A DNA stretch of 64,000 nucleotides from JACMLD01 sp038229695 (GCA_038229695.1 JBBROE010000001.1:41204-105203); one strand, 5' to 3'; shown: positions 1 through 8,587, numbered from the stretch's first letter. The notes: generated from the letters alone by a model not told the origin. Numbers and translations are program-made.

Positions 1-172
1 ACTGGGGGTTAATGAAAAAAATGAAGTGATACGAAAGGGCGGTGTCCTCTACACCGTGAAAGACGGTATTGTTTACGATGCAAAAAAACTGCTGGCCGAT
101 GTGAAGCAGCTGGTCGATGACGCGAAAAAGAAAACACTCGGCTCATTGCTACAACCGGGGATAAAGGAATAA
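1..172 (+). CDS. C-terminal end of an amidohydrolase-like protein (partial)
   Basis: Only the last 56 codons are in the window. They are read in the frame starting at base 2 and end at the TAA at 170-172. The peptide contains GGVLYTVKDGIVYDAKKLL followed by a Lys/Asp-rich helix. The pattern 'VxxxGxxYDAxxLL' near a C-terminus is what closes metal-dependent amidohydrolases (imidazolonepropionase-like, often with a preceding beta-propeller in Bacteroidota), where it forms the small composite beta-sandwich. No catalytic residue is visible, so the family call rests on this short tail and is tentative. The gene converges on mnmD with a 1-bp gap. Confidence 0.4.
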   Translation, partial: LGVNEKNEVIRKGGVLYTVKDGIVYDAKKLLADVKQLVDDAKKKTLGSLLQPGIKE

Positions 173-173
173 C

Positions 174-851
174 TCAGGAATTTTTCCAGGCCCGCACCAT
201 TTCCCGCTTATGCGGCGGTCCGGGTATTTTTTCCACCCGGAAGCCGGCTTCGGCCAGGGCTTTCCGCACGATTGATTTGGAACAATAGGTGGTGAGCACG
301 CCGCCATCTTCCAGCAGGGCGAAAAGTTTTTTAAAACTGGCGGCGGTCCATAATTCAGGCTGGATCTCGGGGGCCAACGCATCGAAATAAATAATATCGA
401 ATTTTTGCTGCGGCCGGAAATTTTCCAGCGAAGTTTCCAGTTTGGTCAACCGGAACCGGTTGCCGATGGTTACCTCCTTATTCCACTCCGACGTGTGCAA
501 GTCCATGAACCACGTTTGCAGTCCTTCGTAACCCGTAAGGGTACTGTAATTGAGCTGCCTGAAGAGGTCAGCCGGAAGGGGATATGTGTCAATAGCTGTA
601 TATGAAATGGCGGCTGGCAGTAAAGCCGCAGCCTGCAGGGTCAGCAACGCATTGAGCCCTGTGCCAAAGCCCATTTCAAAAATCGCAATGTCTTTTTTTA
701 CCCTCCGGAAAAAAAAATGTTGCAGCCCGGCGCCGATAAATACATGGATCGACTCCTGTATAGCGCCGTGGGTGGAGTGGTACGTCACCTGCATTTCCGG
801 GATCCGGACGGAATGCGAACCATCCCCGGTTAACATAATTTCTCTTATCAT
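174..851 (-). CDS. mnmD: tRNA (5-methylaminomethyl-2-thiouridine) methyltransferase MnmD
   Basis: A 225-residue SAM-dependent methyltransferase of the MnmD family (formerly DUF752). It performs the last step of mnm5s2U34 synthesis in the tRNA wobble position. The N-terminus carries the family signature GDGSHS...YHSTHGAIQES (residues 10-35). The SAM-binding loop FEMGFGTGLNALL lies near residues 58-70, and FDALAPEIQPELW near 155-168 is the DAxAPxxxPELW motif. In Enterobacteria this domain is fused to the oxidoreductase MnmC; here it stands alone, as is usual in Bacteroidota. The ATG at 851 keeps the conserved MxREI start. A -7 box on the minus strand (890-897) lies about 40 bases upstream. Confidence 0.9.
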   Translation of the reverse strand: MIREIMLTGDGSHSVRIPEMQVTYHSTHGAIQESIHVFIGAGLQHFFFRRVKKDIAIFEMGFGTGLNALLTLQAAALLPAAISYTAIDTYPLPADLFRQLNYSTLTGYEGLQTWFMDLHTSEWNKEVTIGNRFRLTKLETSLENFRPQQKFDIIYFDALAPEIQPELWTAASFKKLFALLEDGGVLTTYCSKSIVRKALAEAGFRVEKIPGPPHKREMVRAWKNS

Positions 852-889
852 AGGTTTGTTTTAAAGGGCGGGTGCCACCCGGGCAAATA

Positions 890-897
890 CAAATTTA
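890..897 (-). promoter_or_regulatory. -7 promoter box for mnmD
   Basis: Read on the minus strand this is TAAATTTG, a full match to the Bacteroidota TAnnTTTG element. It implies transcription starting near 883 and a leader of about 30 bases. No good -33 TTTG was found at the usual 19-21 base spacing. Confidence 0.45.
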
Positions 898-952
898 GTA
901 TGTTTATGACCGGGCTGCCGGTCAATTGCAGGGCTGGCAGAGCGACAATATC

Positions 953-1558
953 ATGCAGTATAAAATTCATCTTTCGCGGGATAAAAAAATGAAGCGCCTT
1001 ATTGATGCCGGGCCGGCTGTCCGGCTGAAAAAGAATAAGCAGGTTTACCTCCATCTCTGCGGTTCCATCATGAGCCAGCAGTTGTCGGTTAAGGTAGCCG
1101 ATATATTGTGGAAGCGATTCCTGGCGCTGTACGATGCCGTTCCCACGCCGCAGGTAATTGCAGAAACGCCACCTGCAATACTCCGGGCTATCGGTTTGTC
1201 GAACGCAAAAGTGAGTTATATCCTGAACGTCGCGAGTTTTGCGCTGGAGCAGGGGATGGAATGGAAGCAGTTACAAAAAATGACTAATGACGATATCAGC
1301 CGGCACCTCGTCCGGATTAAAGGCGTCGGGCAATGGACGACGGAAATGATCCTGATGTTTGCCCTGGGGAGGGAAGATGTGTTTGCCGTCGATGACCTGG
1401 GAATTCAAACTGCGATGCAGGCGATCTACAAGCTGGACAAGACCGATAAAAAAAAGTTTCGTGCAGACCTGCTGCGGATATCGGCCAGGTGGAGTCCCTA
1501 TCGTACCTATGCCTGTCTTTACCTCTGGCAATGGAAGGACAACAGCCCGAAAAAATAA
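953..1558 (+). CDS. DNA-3-methyladenine glycosylase family protein (AlkA-like, HhH-GPD)
   Basis: A 201-residue base-excision glycosylase of the HhH-GPD superfamily, expected to remove alkylated purines. The helix-hairpin-helix LVRIKGVGQWTTEM is at about residues 120-133. It is followed by the catalytic segment VFAVDDLGIQTAM, in which Asp148, just before Leu-Gly, matches the catalytic Asp of AlkA. The protein is shorter than E. coli AlkA (282 residues) and lacks its N-terminal TBP-like domain, as in archaeal and Bacteroidota short forms. The ATG at 953 is preferred over an upstream in-frame TTG at 926. The gene is divergent from mnmD, with about 100 bases of shared upstream region. Confidence 0.85.
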   Translation: MQYKIHLSRDKKMKRLIDAGPAVRLKKNKQVYLHLCGSIMSQQLSVKVADILWKRFLALYDAVPTPQVIAETPPAILRAIGLSNAKVSYILNVASFALEQGMEWKQLQKMTNDDISRHLVRIKGVGQWTTEMILMFALGREDVFAVDDLGIQTAMQAIYKLDKTDKKKFRADLLRISARWSPYRTYACLYLWQWKDNSPKK

Positions 1559-2082
1559 GTCCTCCCGCCTGTGGCCGGAAAGTCTTGTACTTCTCCCACG
1601 TCATTTCGCAGGGCCCGCCAGTTTCAGTTCCTTTATCATATCCGATGCGCCGGCAAGCTTATCGATGCACCACAATACCTTACGCACATCCACACAGGTC
1701 GGTTAAAAATCCTTACCATCGGACAACTGTTGGCTGAGGGCTGCGCAGTTGCCGTTGACACGAATCCTAATCGGCCTTTCACCCGCATCAAATACCGGTC
1801 TGCCGGCGTTGCCGCCCCTAGCCTCATTAGTCGTAACGAAACAGACTGCCTGGTTTTTCTTTATTGTATGCGCATCGGGAGTGCAGTGGAAAATGGGCGC
1901 TTCATTCTGTTGGGGTAAGGCCGGCAAGTGCAGCCTCGTACTGCCGGGCATTTTCTTCGGTCCGTAACATTAACAGGTGATAAGGGGATCGGGAATTTGT
2001 TCCGTTCAGCAGAGATGTGAAGAAAAAGCCAGGCGGGTACCCTCGCTAAGGAGCTTGCAGCAGCGCCTTCAGTAAAAAATAC
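1559..2082. other. 524-bp gap with ambiguous, possibly relict coding sequence
   Basis: No confident gene. On the minus strand a frame runs from about 1951 to a TGA at 1601-1603, interrupted by a single in-frame TAA at 1703-1705. The part after the stop reads like real helix (DVRKVLWCIDKLAGASDMIK). Another minus-strand frame near 1970-1900 also gives a protein-like stretch, LRTEENARQYEAALAG. The plus strand is open from a GTG at 1571 to 1918 as well. None of these matches a family I recognise. The region could be a decayed gene or simply G+C-rich open frames. Confidence 0.25.
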
Positions 2083-3078
2083 TTATTGCTGGTTGAGTAC
2101 CTTCCATAGGAGGTCTTTCAGTTCCATCAGGCCCTGGCCGGTTACGGAAGAAATGAAGACGTGCGGGATATGTTCGGGAAGTTCTTTTATAATGGCCTGC
2201 TTCAATTCTTCATCCAGCATATCGCTTTTGCTTACAGCGATTACAAATTGTTTATGGAGCAGCTCCGGGTTGTATTCCCGCAGTTCATTGATGAGAATAT
2301 CCAGTTCTTTTTTGTGGTCAGCGCTATCGGCCGGCAGCAGGAACAGCAAAATGGAATTGCGTTCAATATGCCGAAGAAAACGGTGCCCGAGGCCGCGGCC
2401 CTCCGCTGCACCTTCGATGATACCCGGCAAATCCGCCATGCAGAAACTCTTCCCGTCCCGGTATTCCACTATCCCCAGTTGCGGGTTGATGGTCGTAAAC
2501 GCATAGTTGGCAATTTTAGGAGTAGCCGCCGTGACTACGGACAGCAGGGTAGACTTGCCGGCATTCGGGAAACCTACGAGTCCCACGTCTGCGAGTACTT
2601 TCAGTTCCACCACCTTCCAGGCTTCTTGCCCCGGTTCACCGGGCTGGGCATGCTCGGGCGCCTGGTTGGTTGCCGTGGCAAAGTTGGAGTTGCCCAGGCC
2701 ACCCCTTCCGCCTTTGAGCCAGATCACCTCCTGCCCGTGCGTCAGGATTTCCACCTCCTGGATGCCCGTGATTTCATCGCGTCCGACGGTACCCAGCGGC
2801 ACCTCGATGATGACGTCTTTCCCGCTCCTGCCGCTGCTGTTGTTCTTGCTTCCGTTTTCGCCATTTTCTGCCAGTACATTCTTGAAATAACGGAGGTGCA
2901 GCAGGGTCCACAGATTTTTATTACCCCGGAGTATGATATGGGCGCCACGGCCCCCGTCGCCGCCGTCGGGGCCTCCCATTGCCGTTAGTTTATTGCGCAT
3001 GAAATGCTTGCTGCCGGCGCCGCCGTGGCCACTGCGGCAGAAGATGCGGATATAATCTATGAAATTGGTCTTTTCCAT
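2083..3078 (-). CDS. obgE: GTPase ObgE/CgtA
   Basis: A 331-residue Obg-family GTPase linked to late 50S ribosome assembly and stress signalling. The glycine-rich OBG fold occupies residues 1-160 (repeated GGxGG, e.g. GGPDGGDGGRGAHI and LKGGRGGLGN). The G domain follows: G1 GFPNAGKST at about 167-175, switch I TTINPQLG, G3 ADLPGIIEGA, and SKSD for G4. The ATG at 3078 gives the conserved MxxxNFIDxxxI start. An upstream in-frame start at 3135 would lie upstream of the promoter box. That box (3087-3094) sits only 8 bases from the chosen ATG, so the mRNA probably has almost no leader. The gene converges with nothing nearby and is likely monocistronic. Confidence 0.95.
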   Translation of the reverse strand: MEKTNFIDYIRIFCRSGHGGAGSKHFMRNKLTAMGGPDGGDGGRGAHIILRGNKNLWTLLHLRYFKNVLAENGENGSKNNSSGRSGKDVIIEVPLGTVGRDEITGIQEVEILTHGQEVIWLKGGRGGLGNSNFATATNQAPEHAQPGEPGQEAWKVVELKVLADVGLVGFPNAGKSTLLSVVTAATPKIANYAFTTINPQLGIVEYRDGKSFCMADLPGIIEGAAEGRGLGHRFLRHIERNSILLFLLPADSADHKKELDILINELREYNPELLHKQFVIAVSKSDMLDEELKQAIIKELPEHIPHVFISSVTGQGLMELKDLLWKVLNQQ

Positions 3079-3086
3079 GCTTCCGG

Positions 3087-3094
3087 CAAAGATA
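3087..3094 (-). promoter_or_regulatory. -7 promoter box immediately upstream of obgE
   Basis: On the minus strand this is TATCTTTG, a perfect TAnnTTTG match. It ends 8 bases before the obgE ATG, so the transcript would start within a base or two of the start codon. This decides the start at 3078 over 3135. Confidence 0.55.
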
Positions 3095-3264
3095 GTTGTT
3101 ACCGCTCTCGGGATAGTTAAAATCGGCTTCCCCAATGGTTATACACCAGGATCAGTTTGCCGGGAGTCTGTTAAAGCCGTTAAAAGCTTTGGTGCCGAGT
3201 GGAACTATGTTTATTTTTATCCTTGAGCTGTTGCCTTCCGGCGGCTGTCATCAAATCCGTTTTT

Positions 3265-4737
3265 ATGAAGAAATATGCTGTTGCATGCCTCCTTTCCGCT
3301 GTTGTGATATTTTCCGGGAGCCGCTGCAAGAAGACAACCGACAGTGGCAGCACGCCACCGGTTATGCCTCCCGTTACCCCGCCCGTCACGCCACCTTCCA
3401 CCACAAATGATATAGACTTCTGGCTCACGAAATCCGATCAGTCTGTTCTGCTGCAGAAACAAAGCACGGTACTGTCATTTGGCACGACGGCCAACAGCAA
3501 TACTACCATCGAAGTGGACACCACGTCCACCTTCCAGGCGGTAGATGGTTTCGGATACACGCTCACCGGGGGGAGTGCCCAACTGATCAACGCCATGGCG
3601 GCTGCCGATAAGGCCAGCCTGCTGCAGGAACTTTTCGGGACCACCACTTCCTCGATCGGTGTCAGTTACCTGCGTATCAGTATCGGCGCTTCAGATTTAA
3701 ACAACACCGTATTTTCTTATGACGATGTTGCGGCCGGACAGACGGATACCAGCCTTGCAGCCTTCAGCCTGGATAAGGACACGGATGCCGGTACCGGCCT
3801 GATCCCACTCCTTAAACAAATCCTCGCCATCAACCCCGCCATTAAAATTATTGCCACACCCTGGAGTGCACCTTCCTGGATGAAAGACAATACCGGTTCA
3901 GTCGGTGGCAGCCTGCTTCCACAGTATTATGGGGCCTATAGCAGATATTTTGTAAAATACCTGCAGCAAATGAAGGCAGAAGGTATTGCGATAACCGCCA
4001 TCACCCTACAGAATGAACCGCTGAATCCGAATAATAACCCGAGTATGCAGATGACTGCTGCGCAGGAGCTCGCCTTCATCAAAAATAATTTGGGTCCCGC
4101 GTTCCAGTCGGCCGGCATCAGCACGCGGATCATCGTGTACGATCACAACTGTGACCACCCCGATTACCCGCTTGCGGTTTATAAAGATGCAGCGGCAAAA
4201 GGTTTTGTTGATGGATCGGCGTTTCACCTGTATGCCGGCGACATCAGCGCGCTCTCGCAGGTGCATACCGCGTACCCCGACGAAAATTTATACTTTACGG
4301 AACAGTATACTGCTTCTACCGGCGATTTCGGCGGTGATTTGAAATGGCACCTGAAGAACGTGATCATCGGGTCCATGCGCAACTGGAGCCGCAATGCCCT
4401 GGAATGGAACCTGGCCAATGACCCCAGCTTCAGCATCCACACGCCGGGCGGCTGCAGTAATTGTAAGGGAGCCCTGACCATCAGTACTACCGTAAACCGT
4501 AACGTAGCCTATTATATCGTCGCCCATGCGTCGAAATTTGTGCCCGCCGGTTCTGTACGGATCGGGTCCGATTATTTCAGCACCCTGCCCAATGTAGCTT
4601 TTAAAACCCCGGCCGGTAAAAAGGTACTGCTGGTGGAAAACGACGGGGCGTCGGCGAGCACCTTCAATATTAAATTCAGTGGGAAATGGGTGACGACCAC
4701 GCTTGATGCCGGGTCAGTGGGCACTTACCTGTTTTAA
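3265..4737 (+). CDS. Glycoside hydrolase family 30 enzyme (secreted)
   Basis: A 490-residue exported glycosidase of family GH30 (glucosylceramidase/beta-1,6-glucanase-type). The N-terminus MKKYAVACLLSAVVIFSG is a signal peptide; the Cys in GSRCKK may be lipidated, although the lipobox is not canonical. A Pro/Thr-rich linker (TPPVMPPVTPPVTPP) follows. The (beta/alpha)8 barrel holds TPWSAPSWMK, the acid/base Glu251 in LQNEP, and the probable nucleophile Glu346 in YFTEQ. The C-terminal 90 residues form the beta domain of clan GH-A family 30. The most likely substrates are beta-1,6-glucans or related glycans; substrate cannot be fixed from sequence alone. The ATG at 3265 is chosen over an upstream start because it begins the signal peptide. 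It ends 15 bases from the convergent TetR gene. Confidence 0.88.
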   Translation: MKKYAVACLLSAVVIFSGSRCKKTTDSGSTPPVMPPVTPPVTPPSTTNDIDFWLTKSDQSVLLQKQSTVLSFGTTANSNTTIEVDTTSTFQAVDGFGYTLTGGSAQLINAMAAADKASLLQELFGTTTSSIGVSYLRISIGASDLNNTVFSYDDVAAGQTDTSLAAFSLDKDTDAGTGLIPLLKQILAINPAIKIIATPWSAPSWMKDNTGSVGGSLLPQYYGAYSRYFVKYLQQMKAEGIAITAITLQNEPLNPNNNPSMQMTAAQELAFIKNNLGPAFQSAGISTRIIVYDHNCDHPDYPLAVYKDAAAKGFVDGSAFHLYAGDISALSQVHTAYPDENLYFTEQYTASTGDFGGDLKWHLKNVIIGSMRNWSRNALEWNLANDPSFSIHTPGGCSNCKGALTISTTVNRNVAYYIVAHASKFVPAGSVRIGSDYFSTLPNVAFKTPAGKKVLLVENDGASASTFNIKFSGKWVTTTLDAGSVGTYLF

Positions 4738-4752
4738 GCAGGTCTGTCGTAC

Positions 4753-5346
4753 CTATTTATTCCGCAGGCCGCCGATAAGAATGGTGATCATATTTTCTTC
4801 CAGCACTTCCCCTGATATTTTTTCGCGGCTTCGGTGCCAGCTTTCAATCCCGCTCACAGCGTGCAGCATGATCAGCACCGCGGTCGGGGCGTCGATATTT
4901 TTGATCTCCTGCTTTTTGATGCCATCCTCGATGATAGAGGCGATGCGCTGTCTGTAAACCTTACGCTGGGTCTGGATATTGGAGAGATAAGGGTCGGTCA
5001 GGTGTTTCCATTCGCGATCGCTGACGTACACCTCTTCATAATGATGCAGCATTTGCTGGATATGAAAACGGAGGATCGCTTCAATTTTTTTGATGGCTGT
5101 AAGATCGGCCGCCTCCACTTTGTCAATGTGCCCCATGAATTCGTTCGCCACTTTAAAACACAATTCCTGCAGAATTTCTGCTTTGGAGCTGATGTGGTTA
5201 TACAGGCTTGCGGCTTCAACACCCACCTGTTCCGCGAGGTCGCGCATTGATGTGGCACTGAATCCACGCTCCCGGAAAAGGCGCGCAGCGGTTTCAATGA
5301 TGGTTTCTTTGCGGGTACTGTTTTTCCGCTGCCGGATTTTAGCCAT
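4753..5346 (-). CDS. TetR/AcrR family transcriptional regulator
   Basis: A 197-residue one-component repressor. The TetR HTH is at residues 9-58: TIIETAARLFRERGFSATS, then MRDLAEQVGVEAASLYNHIS with the classical Y-x-H-F/I-x-x-K ending. The C-terminal half is an all-helical ligand domain without a recognisable ligand signature; the overall pattern resembles FadR/AcrR types from Bacteroidota. The ATG at 5346 is chosen over an in-frame TTG at 5352. A 12-bp inverted repeat upstream (5383-5394) could be its own operator. The convergent neighbour is the GH30 gene, and the divergent neighbour across 230 bases is the PfkB-family kinase. Confidence 0.88.
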   Translation of the reverse strand: MAKIRQRKNSTRKETIIETAARLFRERGFSATSMRDLAEQVGVEAASLYNHISSKAEILQELCFKVANEFMGHIDKVEAADLTAIKKIEAILRFHIQQMLHHYEEVYVSDREWKHLTDPYLSNIQTQRKVYRQRIASIIEDGIKKQEIKNIDAPTAVLIMLHAVSGIESWHRSREKISGEVLEENMITILIGGLRNK

Positions 5347-5382
5347 AAGCAAAACTTAGGGGGTAAAATTAACACTAAGCTG

Positions 5383-5394
5383 TAACAAATGTTA
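5383..5394. promoter_or_regulatory. Candidate TetR operator (inverted repeat)
   Basis: TAACA-AA-TGTTA: two 5-base inverted arms separated by two bases, 37 bases upstream of the tetR ATG. The position and palindromic form suit an autoregulatory TetR site, but the arms are short and A+T-rich, so chance is possible. Confidence 0.3.
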
Positions 5395-5431
5395 GTTATC
5401 CTTATTTCGGCTAAACCGGAAGTTACGCCCG

Positions 5432-5471
5432 GCCTGCCGGCGGCCGTGCCGCTTGCTGTTTCCCGGCAGGC
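5432..5471. repeat. Intergenic inverted repeat
   Basis: GCCTGCCGG at 5432-5440 and its exact reverse complement at 5463-5471, with a 22-base loop. There is no T-run after it on either strand, so it is not an obvious terminator. The left arm recurs at 22235-22243 before another hairpin, so it may be a small dispersed palindrome. Confidence 0.35.
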
Positions 5472-5488
5472 GATTATTTCCCGTGGTG

Positions 5489-5520
5489 ATTGTCGGGCCG
5501 GTTAAAAAGCTGTAGGTTTG
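5489..5520 (+). promoter_or_regulatory. Promoter of the PfkB-family kinase gene
   Basis: ATTG at 5489-5492 and TAGGTTTG at 5513-5520, separated by exactly 20 bases. This fits the Bacteroidota -33/-7 consensus (TTTG, 19-21 bases, TAnnTTTG) with one mismatch in the -33. The implied leader is about 53-60 bases. Confidence 0.6.
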
Positions 5521-5579
5521 CGCCGGTTTTTACACTCCCGGGGATCCAACCTTCACCGGAAAACGCTTAAATAAAATAT

Positions 5580-6503
5580 ATGTCTGTAATTGCAGTGGGT
5601 ACGATGGCTTTTGATGCGATAGAAACACCGTTCGGAAAAATTGACCGGATCGTCGGGGGGTCGGCCACTTACGTCGCCTACGCGGCCAGTTATTTTGTAA
5701 AACCAATCAAACAGGTATCCATTGTAGGCTATGATTTCCCCGGCGAGGAAATGGAAGAAATGAAACGCCGCGGCATCGAGCTGGAAGGCGTGGACATGGT
5801 AAAAGATAAAAAATCTTTTTTCTGGAGCGGGAAATATCACCTCGATATGAACAGCCGGGATACGCTGGTGACGGATTTGAATGTGTTGCTCGACTTTAAC
5901 CCGTCCATCCCGGCTTCTTACCAGGGGGCTGAATTCCTGATGCTTGGCAACCTCGACCCGGTGATCCAGCAGCAGGCCATCAGCCAGCTGAAGCCCCGTC
6001 CCAAATTAATTGTGATGGATACCATGAATTTCTGGATGGACATCAAAATGCCTGAATTACTGGACACGCTTAAGCTGGTGGATGTGCTGATGATCAACGA
6101 TAGCGAAGCCCGGCAGCTGAGCGGTGAGTTTTCCATTGTAAAGGCTGCCCGGAAAATCATGAAAATGGGACCGCCTTATCTCATCATCAAAAAAGGTGAA
6201 CACGGCGCCCTGCTGTTCCATAAGGATGAAGTGTTTTTCGCGCCGGCGCTACCGTTGGAAGAAGTATTTGACCCCACCGGTGCCGGGGATACTTTTGCCG
6301 GCGGTTTCATCGGCCACCTGGCTAAAACCAATGACATTTCTTTCAAAAACATGAAAGCTGCCGTTATAACTGGCTCCGCCATGGCGTCATTCTGCGTTGA
6401 AAAATTCGGCCCGGACCGCCTCCGGGAAATCACCGAGGCAGATATTGCATCCAGGGTGCAGCAATTCGTGGATTTGGTCAGCTTTGATATTACGCTGAAA
6501 TAA
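5580..6503 (+). CDS. PfkB family sugar/nucleoside kinase
   Basis: A 307-residue cytosolic kinase of the ribokinase/PfkB family. The N-terminal sheet holds VGTMAFDAIETPFG and GGSATYVAYAAS (PfkB signature 1 region, substrate binding). The C-terminal signature DPTGAGDTFAGGFIGH at about residues 230-245 contains the anion hole and the catalytic Asp of GAGD. The length is normal for the family. The sugar or nucleoside substrate is not readable; the lid region (residues 10-60) does not match ribokinase or adenosine kinase closely. Bacteroidota annotate close relatives simply as PfkB-family or sugar kinase. It has its own promoter and is followed 50 bases later by a peptidase gene that could be co-transcribed. 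Confidence 0.85.
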   Translation: MSVIAVGTMAFDAIETPFGKIDRIVGGSATYVAYAASYFVKPIKQVSIVGYDFPGEEMEEMKRRGIELEGVDMVKDKKSFFWSGKYHLDMNSRDTLVTDLNVLLDFNPSIPASYQGAEFLMLGNLDPVIQQQAISQLKPRPKLIVMDTMNFWMDIKMPELLDTLKLVDVLMINDSEARQLSGEFSIVKAARKIMKMGPPYLIIKKGEHGALLFHKDEVFFAPALPLEEVFDPTGAGDTFAGGFIGHLAKTNDISFKNMKAAVITGSAMASFCVEKFGPDRLREITEADIASRVQQFVDLVSFDITLK

Positions 6504-6553
6504 TTATTTTTCTTCGGTGGTTCTGAATACCTTTCGGTACTAAAAATAGATAC

Positions 6554-8587
6554 ATGAAAGGGTTCAGTTTTCTGTCCTGCGCAGCAATCACGTGCATATT
6601 TATGACCGCCTGCCAGCACAACAGCACGGTCACCGCCGCCAATACCTTTCCGGATACCGCCGGGATGGACAGGATCGTACGGCCTGCAGATAATTTTTAT
6701 CGGTTTGTAAACGGGAAATGGATCCAGCATACGATTATCCCGCCAACCGAAAGCCAGGCCGGTACTTTATTTGATATCTACAACGGCACCCGTGCCCGCT
6801 TACACGACATCCTCGACAGCGTTTCAAAAGGCAGCTATACCGCGGGCAGCATCGAGCAGAAGACGGGTGATTTCTACGCCTCCGGCATGGATTCCGCCAC
6901 CATCAATGCAAACGGATACCAGCCGGTTAAGCCGGTACTCGACCAGGTCAACCAATTGACCAGTTCGGCTGCCATCATGCCATTCGTGGAAAAACAGGCC
7001 ACCGAGGGCAACGACTTTCTCCTCGGGGCTGGCATTGGTGCGGATGAAAAGAACAGCGCCATGAATATCGCCAGCTTTTCGCAGGACGGATTGGGACTTC
7101 CCGATCGCGATTATTACTTTAAAACGGATGCCGCTACGGCTTCCGTTGTGGCTGCCTATAAAACGTATATTGAAAAACTTCTCACACTCACCGGGCAAGA
7201 CAGCACAGCTGCACGCAGCGAGGCCACTAAAGTATACCAACTGGAAAAACAAATGGCGAAAAGCCATAAAACAAATGTTGAGCTGCGGGATCCGCAGGCC
7301 AACTACCACAAGATGGCGGTGACGGAACTGGACACGCAAATGCCCGCACTTCACTGGAAACAGGTATTCAGCAATCTCGGTTATCATACAGACTCTGCAG
7401 ATATCAGGCAGCCCGCCTATTTCGGCACCCTGGATACATTGCTCACCGCTGTACCGCTGGCTGACTGGAAAGCCTACCTCCGGTTCCATGTTGTCAACGC
7501 GGCTGCCAATGCATTGAGTGAGCCTTTTGTAGTAGCGCGCTTTAATTTTACCAAAGTACTTTCCGGCCAGCAGCAGATGAAACCGCGCTGGGAGCGGATT
7601 TACCTGGCCACGGATGCCAACCTCGGTGATGCGCTGGGCCAGATCTATGTCAGCAAATACTTCACGTCCGAGGCAAAAAGCCGGATGCTTACCCTCGTCA
7701 ATAACCTGCAAGCAGCGTTTGAAGCCAGGATAAAAAAACTCGACTGGATGAGCGACAGCACCAAGGCAATCGCCATCACCAAATTGCATGCGTTCACGAA
7801 GAAAATCGGCTATCCCGACAAATGGCGTGATTACAGCAAGGTAAAGATCGACCGGCAGCAATACTTCAATAACCGGGTCGCCTGTGCTGAAAACGAATAC
7901 CAGTACCAGCTGAGTAAACTGGGTAAGCCAGTGGATAAAACTGAATGGGGATTCACAGCGCCTACCGTAAACGCGTACTACAACCCTACCTTCAACGAGA
8001 TTGTTTTCCCCGCCGGCATACTGCAGTCGCCACTGTTTGATCCCACTGTAGATGATGCGGTGAACTATGGCGGCATCGGCAGCGTCATCGGTCACGAAAT
8101 GACGCATGGCTTTGACGACCAGGGCGCACAGTATACCAAAGAAGGAAACCTGCAAAACTGGTGGAACCAGGGAGATAAGGATAAATTTAAAACCAAGACC
8201 GGCCAGATTGCAGGCATGTACGACAAGTTTGTAATGCTGGACAGCCTGCACGTAAACGGCGCCCTGACGACCGGTGAAAATATGGCTGACTTTGGCGGAC
8301 TGAACCTTTCCTGGGATGCTTTTAAACTGACCAAGGAAGGGCATGACAGCACGCGCATCAACGGGTATACGCCCGACCAGCGCTTTTTTATTGCCTATGC
8401 CCAGGTATGGCGCAGTAAGTACAAAGACGAAATTGTACGGCAATACCTCAATATCGATCCCCATTCCCCCGATATGTACCGGGTAAATGGGCCACTCATG
8501 CACTTTGCCCCTTTTTATAACGCGTTTGATGTACAGCAGGGCGATAAAATGTTTGTACCCGGAAAGGATCGGATTACCATCTGGTAA
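6554..8587 (+). CDS. M13 family zinc metallopeptidase (neprilysin/PepO-like lipoprotein)
   Basis: A 677-residue endopeptidase of family M13. The signal peptide ends in the lipobox MTAC (Cys20), so it is a lipoprotein of the cell envelope. Two large helical lobes form the catalytic chamber typical of neprilysin. Zinc ligands are His514 and His518 in HEMTH, with Glu515 as the catalytic base. Glu575 in ENMADFGG is the third ligand and Asp579 is the supporting Asp. The C-terminal RVNGPLMHFAPFYNAF provides the conserved substrate-binding His and closing segment. The expected role is cleavage of oligopeptides before uptake. The length matches PepO-type enzymes. It lies 50 bases after the kinase gene without a clear promoter. 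Confidence 0.93.
   Translation: MKGFSFLSCAAITCIFMTACQHNSTVTAANTFPDTAGMDRIVRPADNFYRFVNGKWIQHTIIPPTESQAGTLFDIYNGTRARLHDILDSVSKGSYTAGSIEQKTGDFYASGMDSATINANGYQPVKPVLDQVNQLTSSAAIMPFVEKQATEGNDFLLGAGIGADEKNSAMNIASFSQDGLGLPDRDYYFKTDAATASVVAAYKTYIEKLLTLTGQDSTAARSEATKVYQLEKQMAKSHKTNVELRDPQANYHKMAVTELDTQMPALHWKQVFSNLGYHTDSADIRQPAYFGTLDTLLTAVPLADWKAYLRFHVVNAAANALSEPFVVARFNFTKVLSGQQQMKPRWERIYLATDANLGDALGQIYVSKYFTSEAKSRMLTLVNNLQAAFEARIKKLDWMSDSTKAIAITKLHAFTKKIGYPDKWRDYSKVKIDRQQYFNNRVACAENEYQYQLSKLGKPVDKTEWGFTAPTVNAYYNPTFNEIVFPAGILQSPLFDPTVDDAVNYGGIGSVIGHEMTHGFDDQGAQYTKEGNLQNWWNQGDKDKFKTKTGQIAGMYDKFVMLDSLHVNGALTTGENMADFGGLNLSWDAFKLTKEGHDSTRINGYTPDQRFFIAYAQVWRSKYKDEIVRQYLNIDPHSPDMYRVNGPLMHFAPFYNAFDVQQGDKMFVPGKDRITIW

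Noticed and set aside
1571..1918. Plus-strand GTG-started frame of 115 codons in the gap before obgE
   Set aside because: No recognisable family, no promoter or terminator, and the opposite strand is equally protein-like; kept only as part of the ambiguous region.
2161..2988. Plus-strand frame of 275 codons
   Set aside because: Antisense shadow of obgE.
6824..8503. Long open frame of 559 codons on the minus strand
   Set aside because: It lies entirely opposite the M13 peptidase, whose HEMTH and ENMAD motifs are intact; the reverse frame shows no conserved motif and is a by-product of codon bias.
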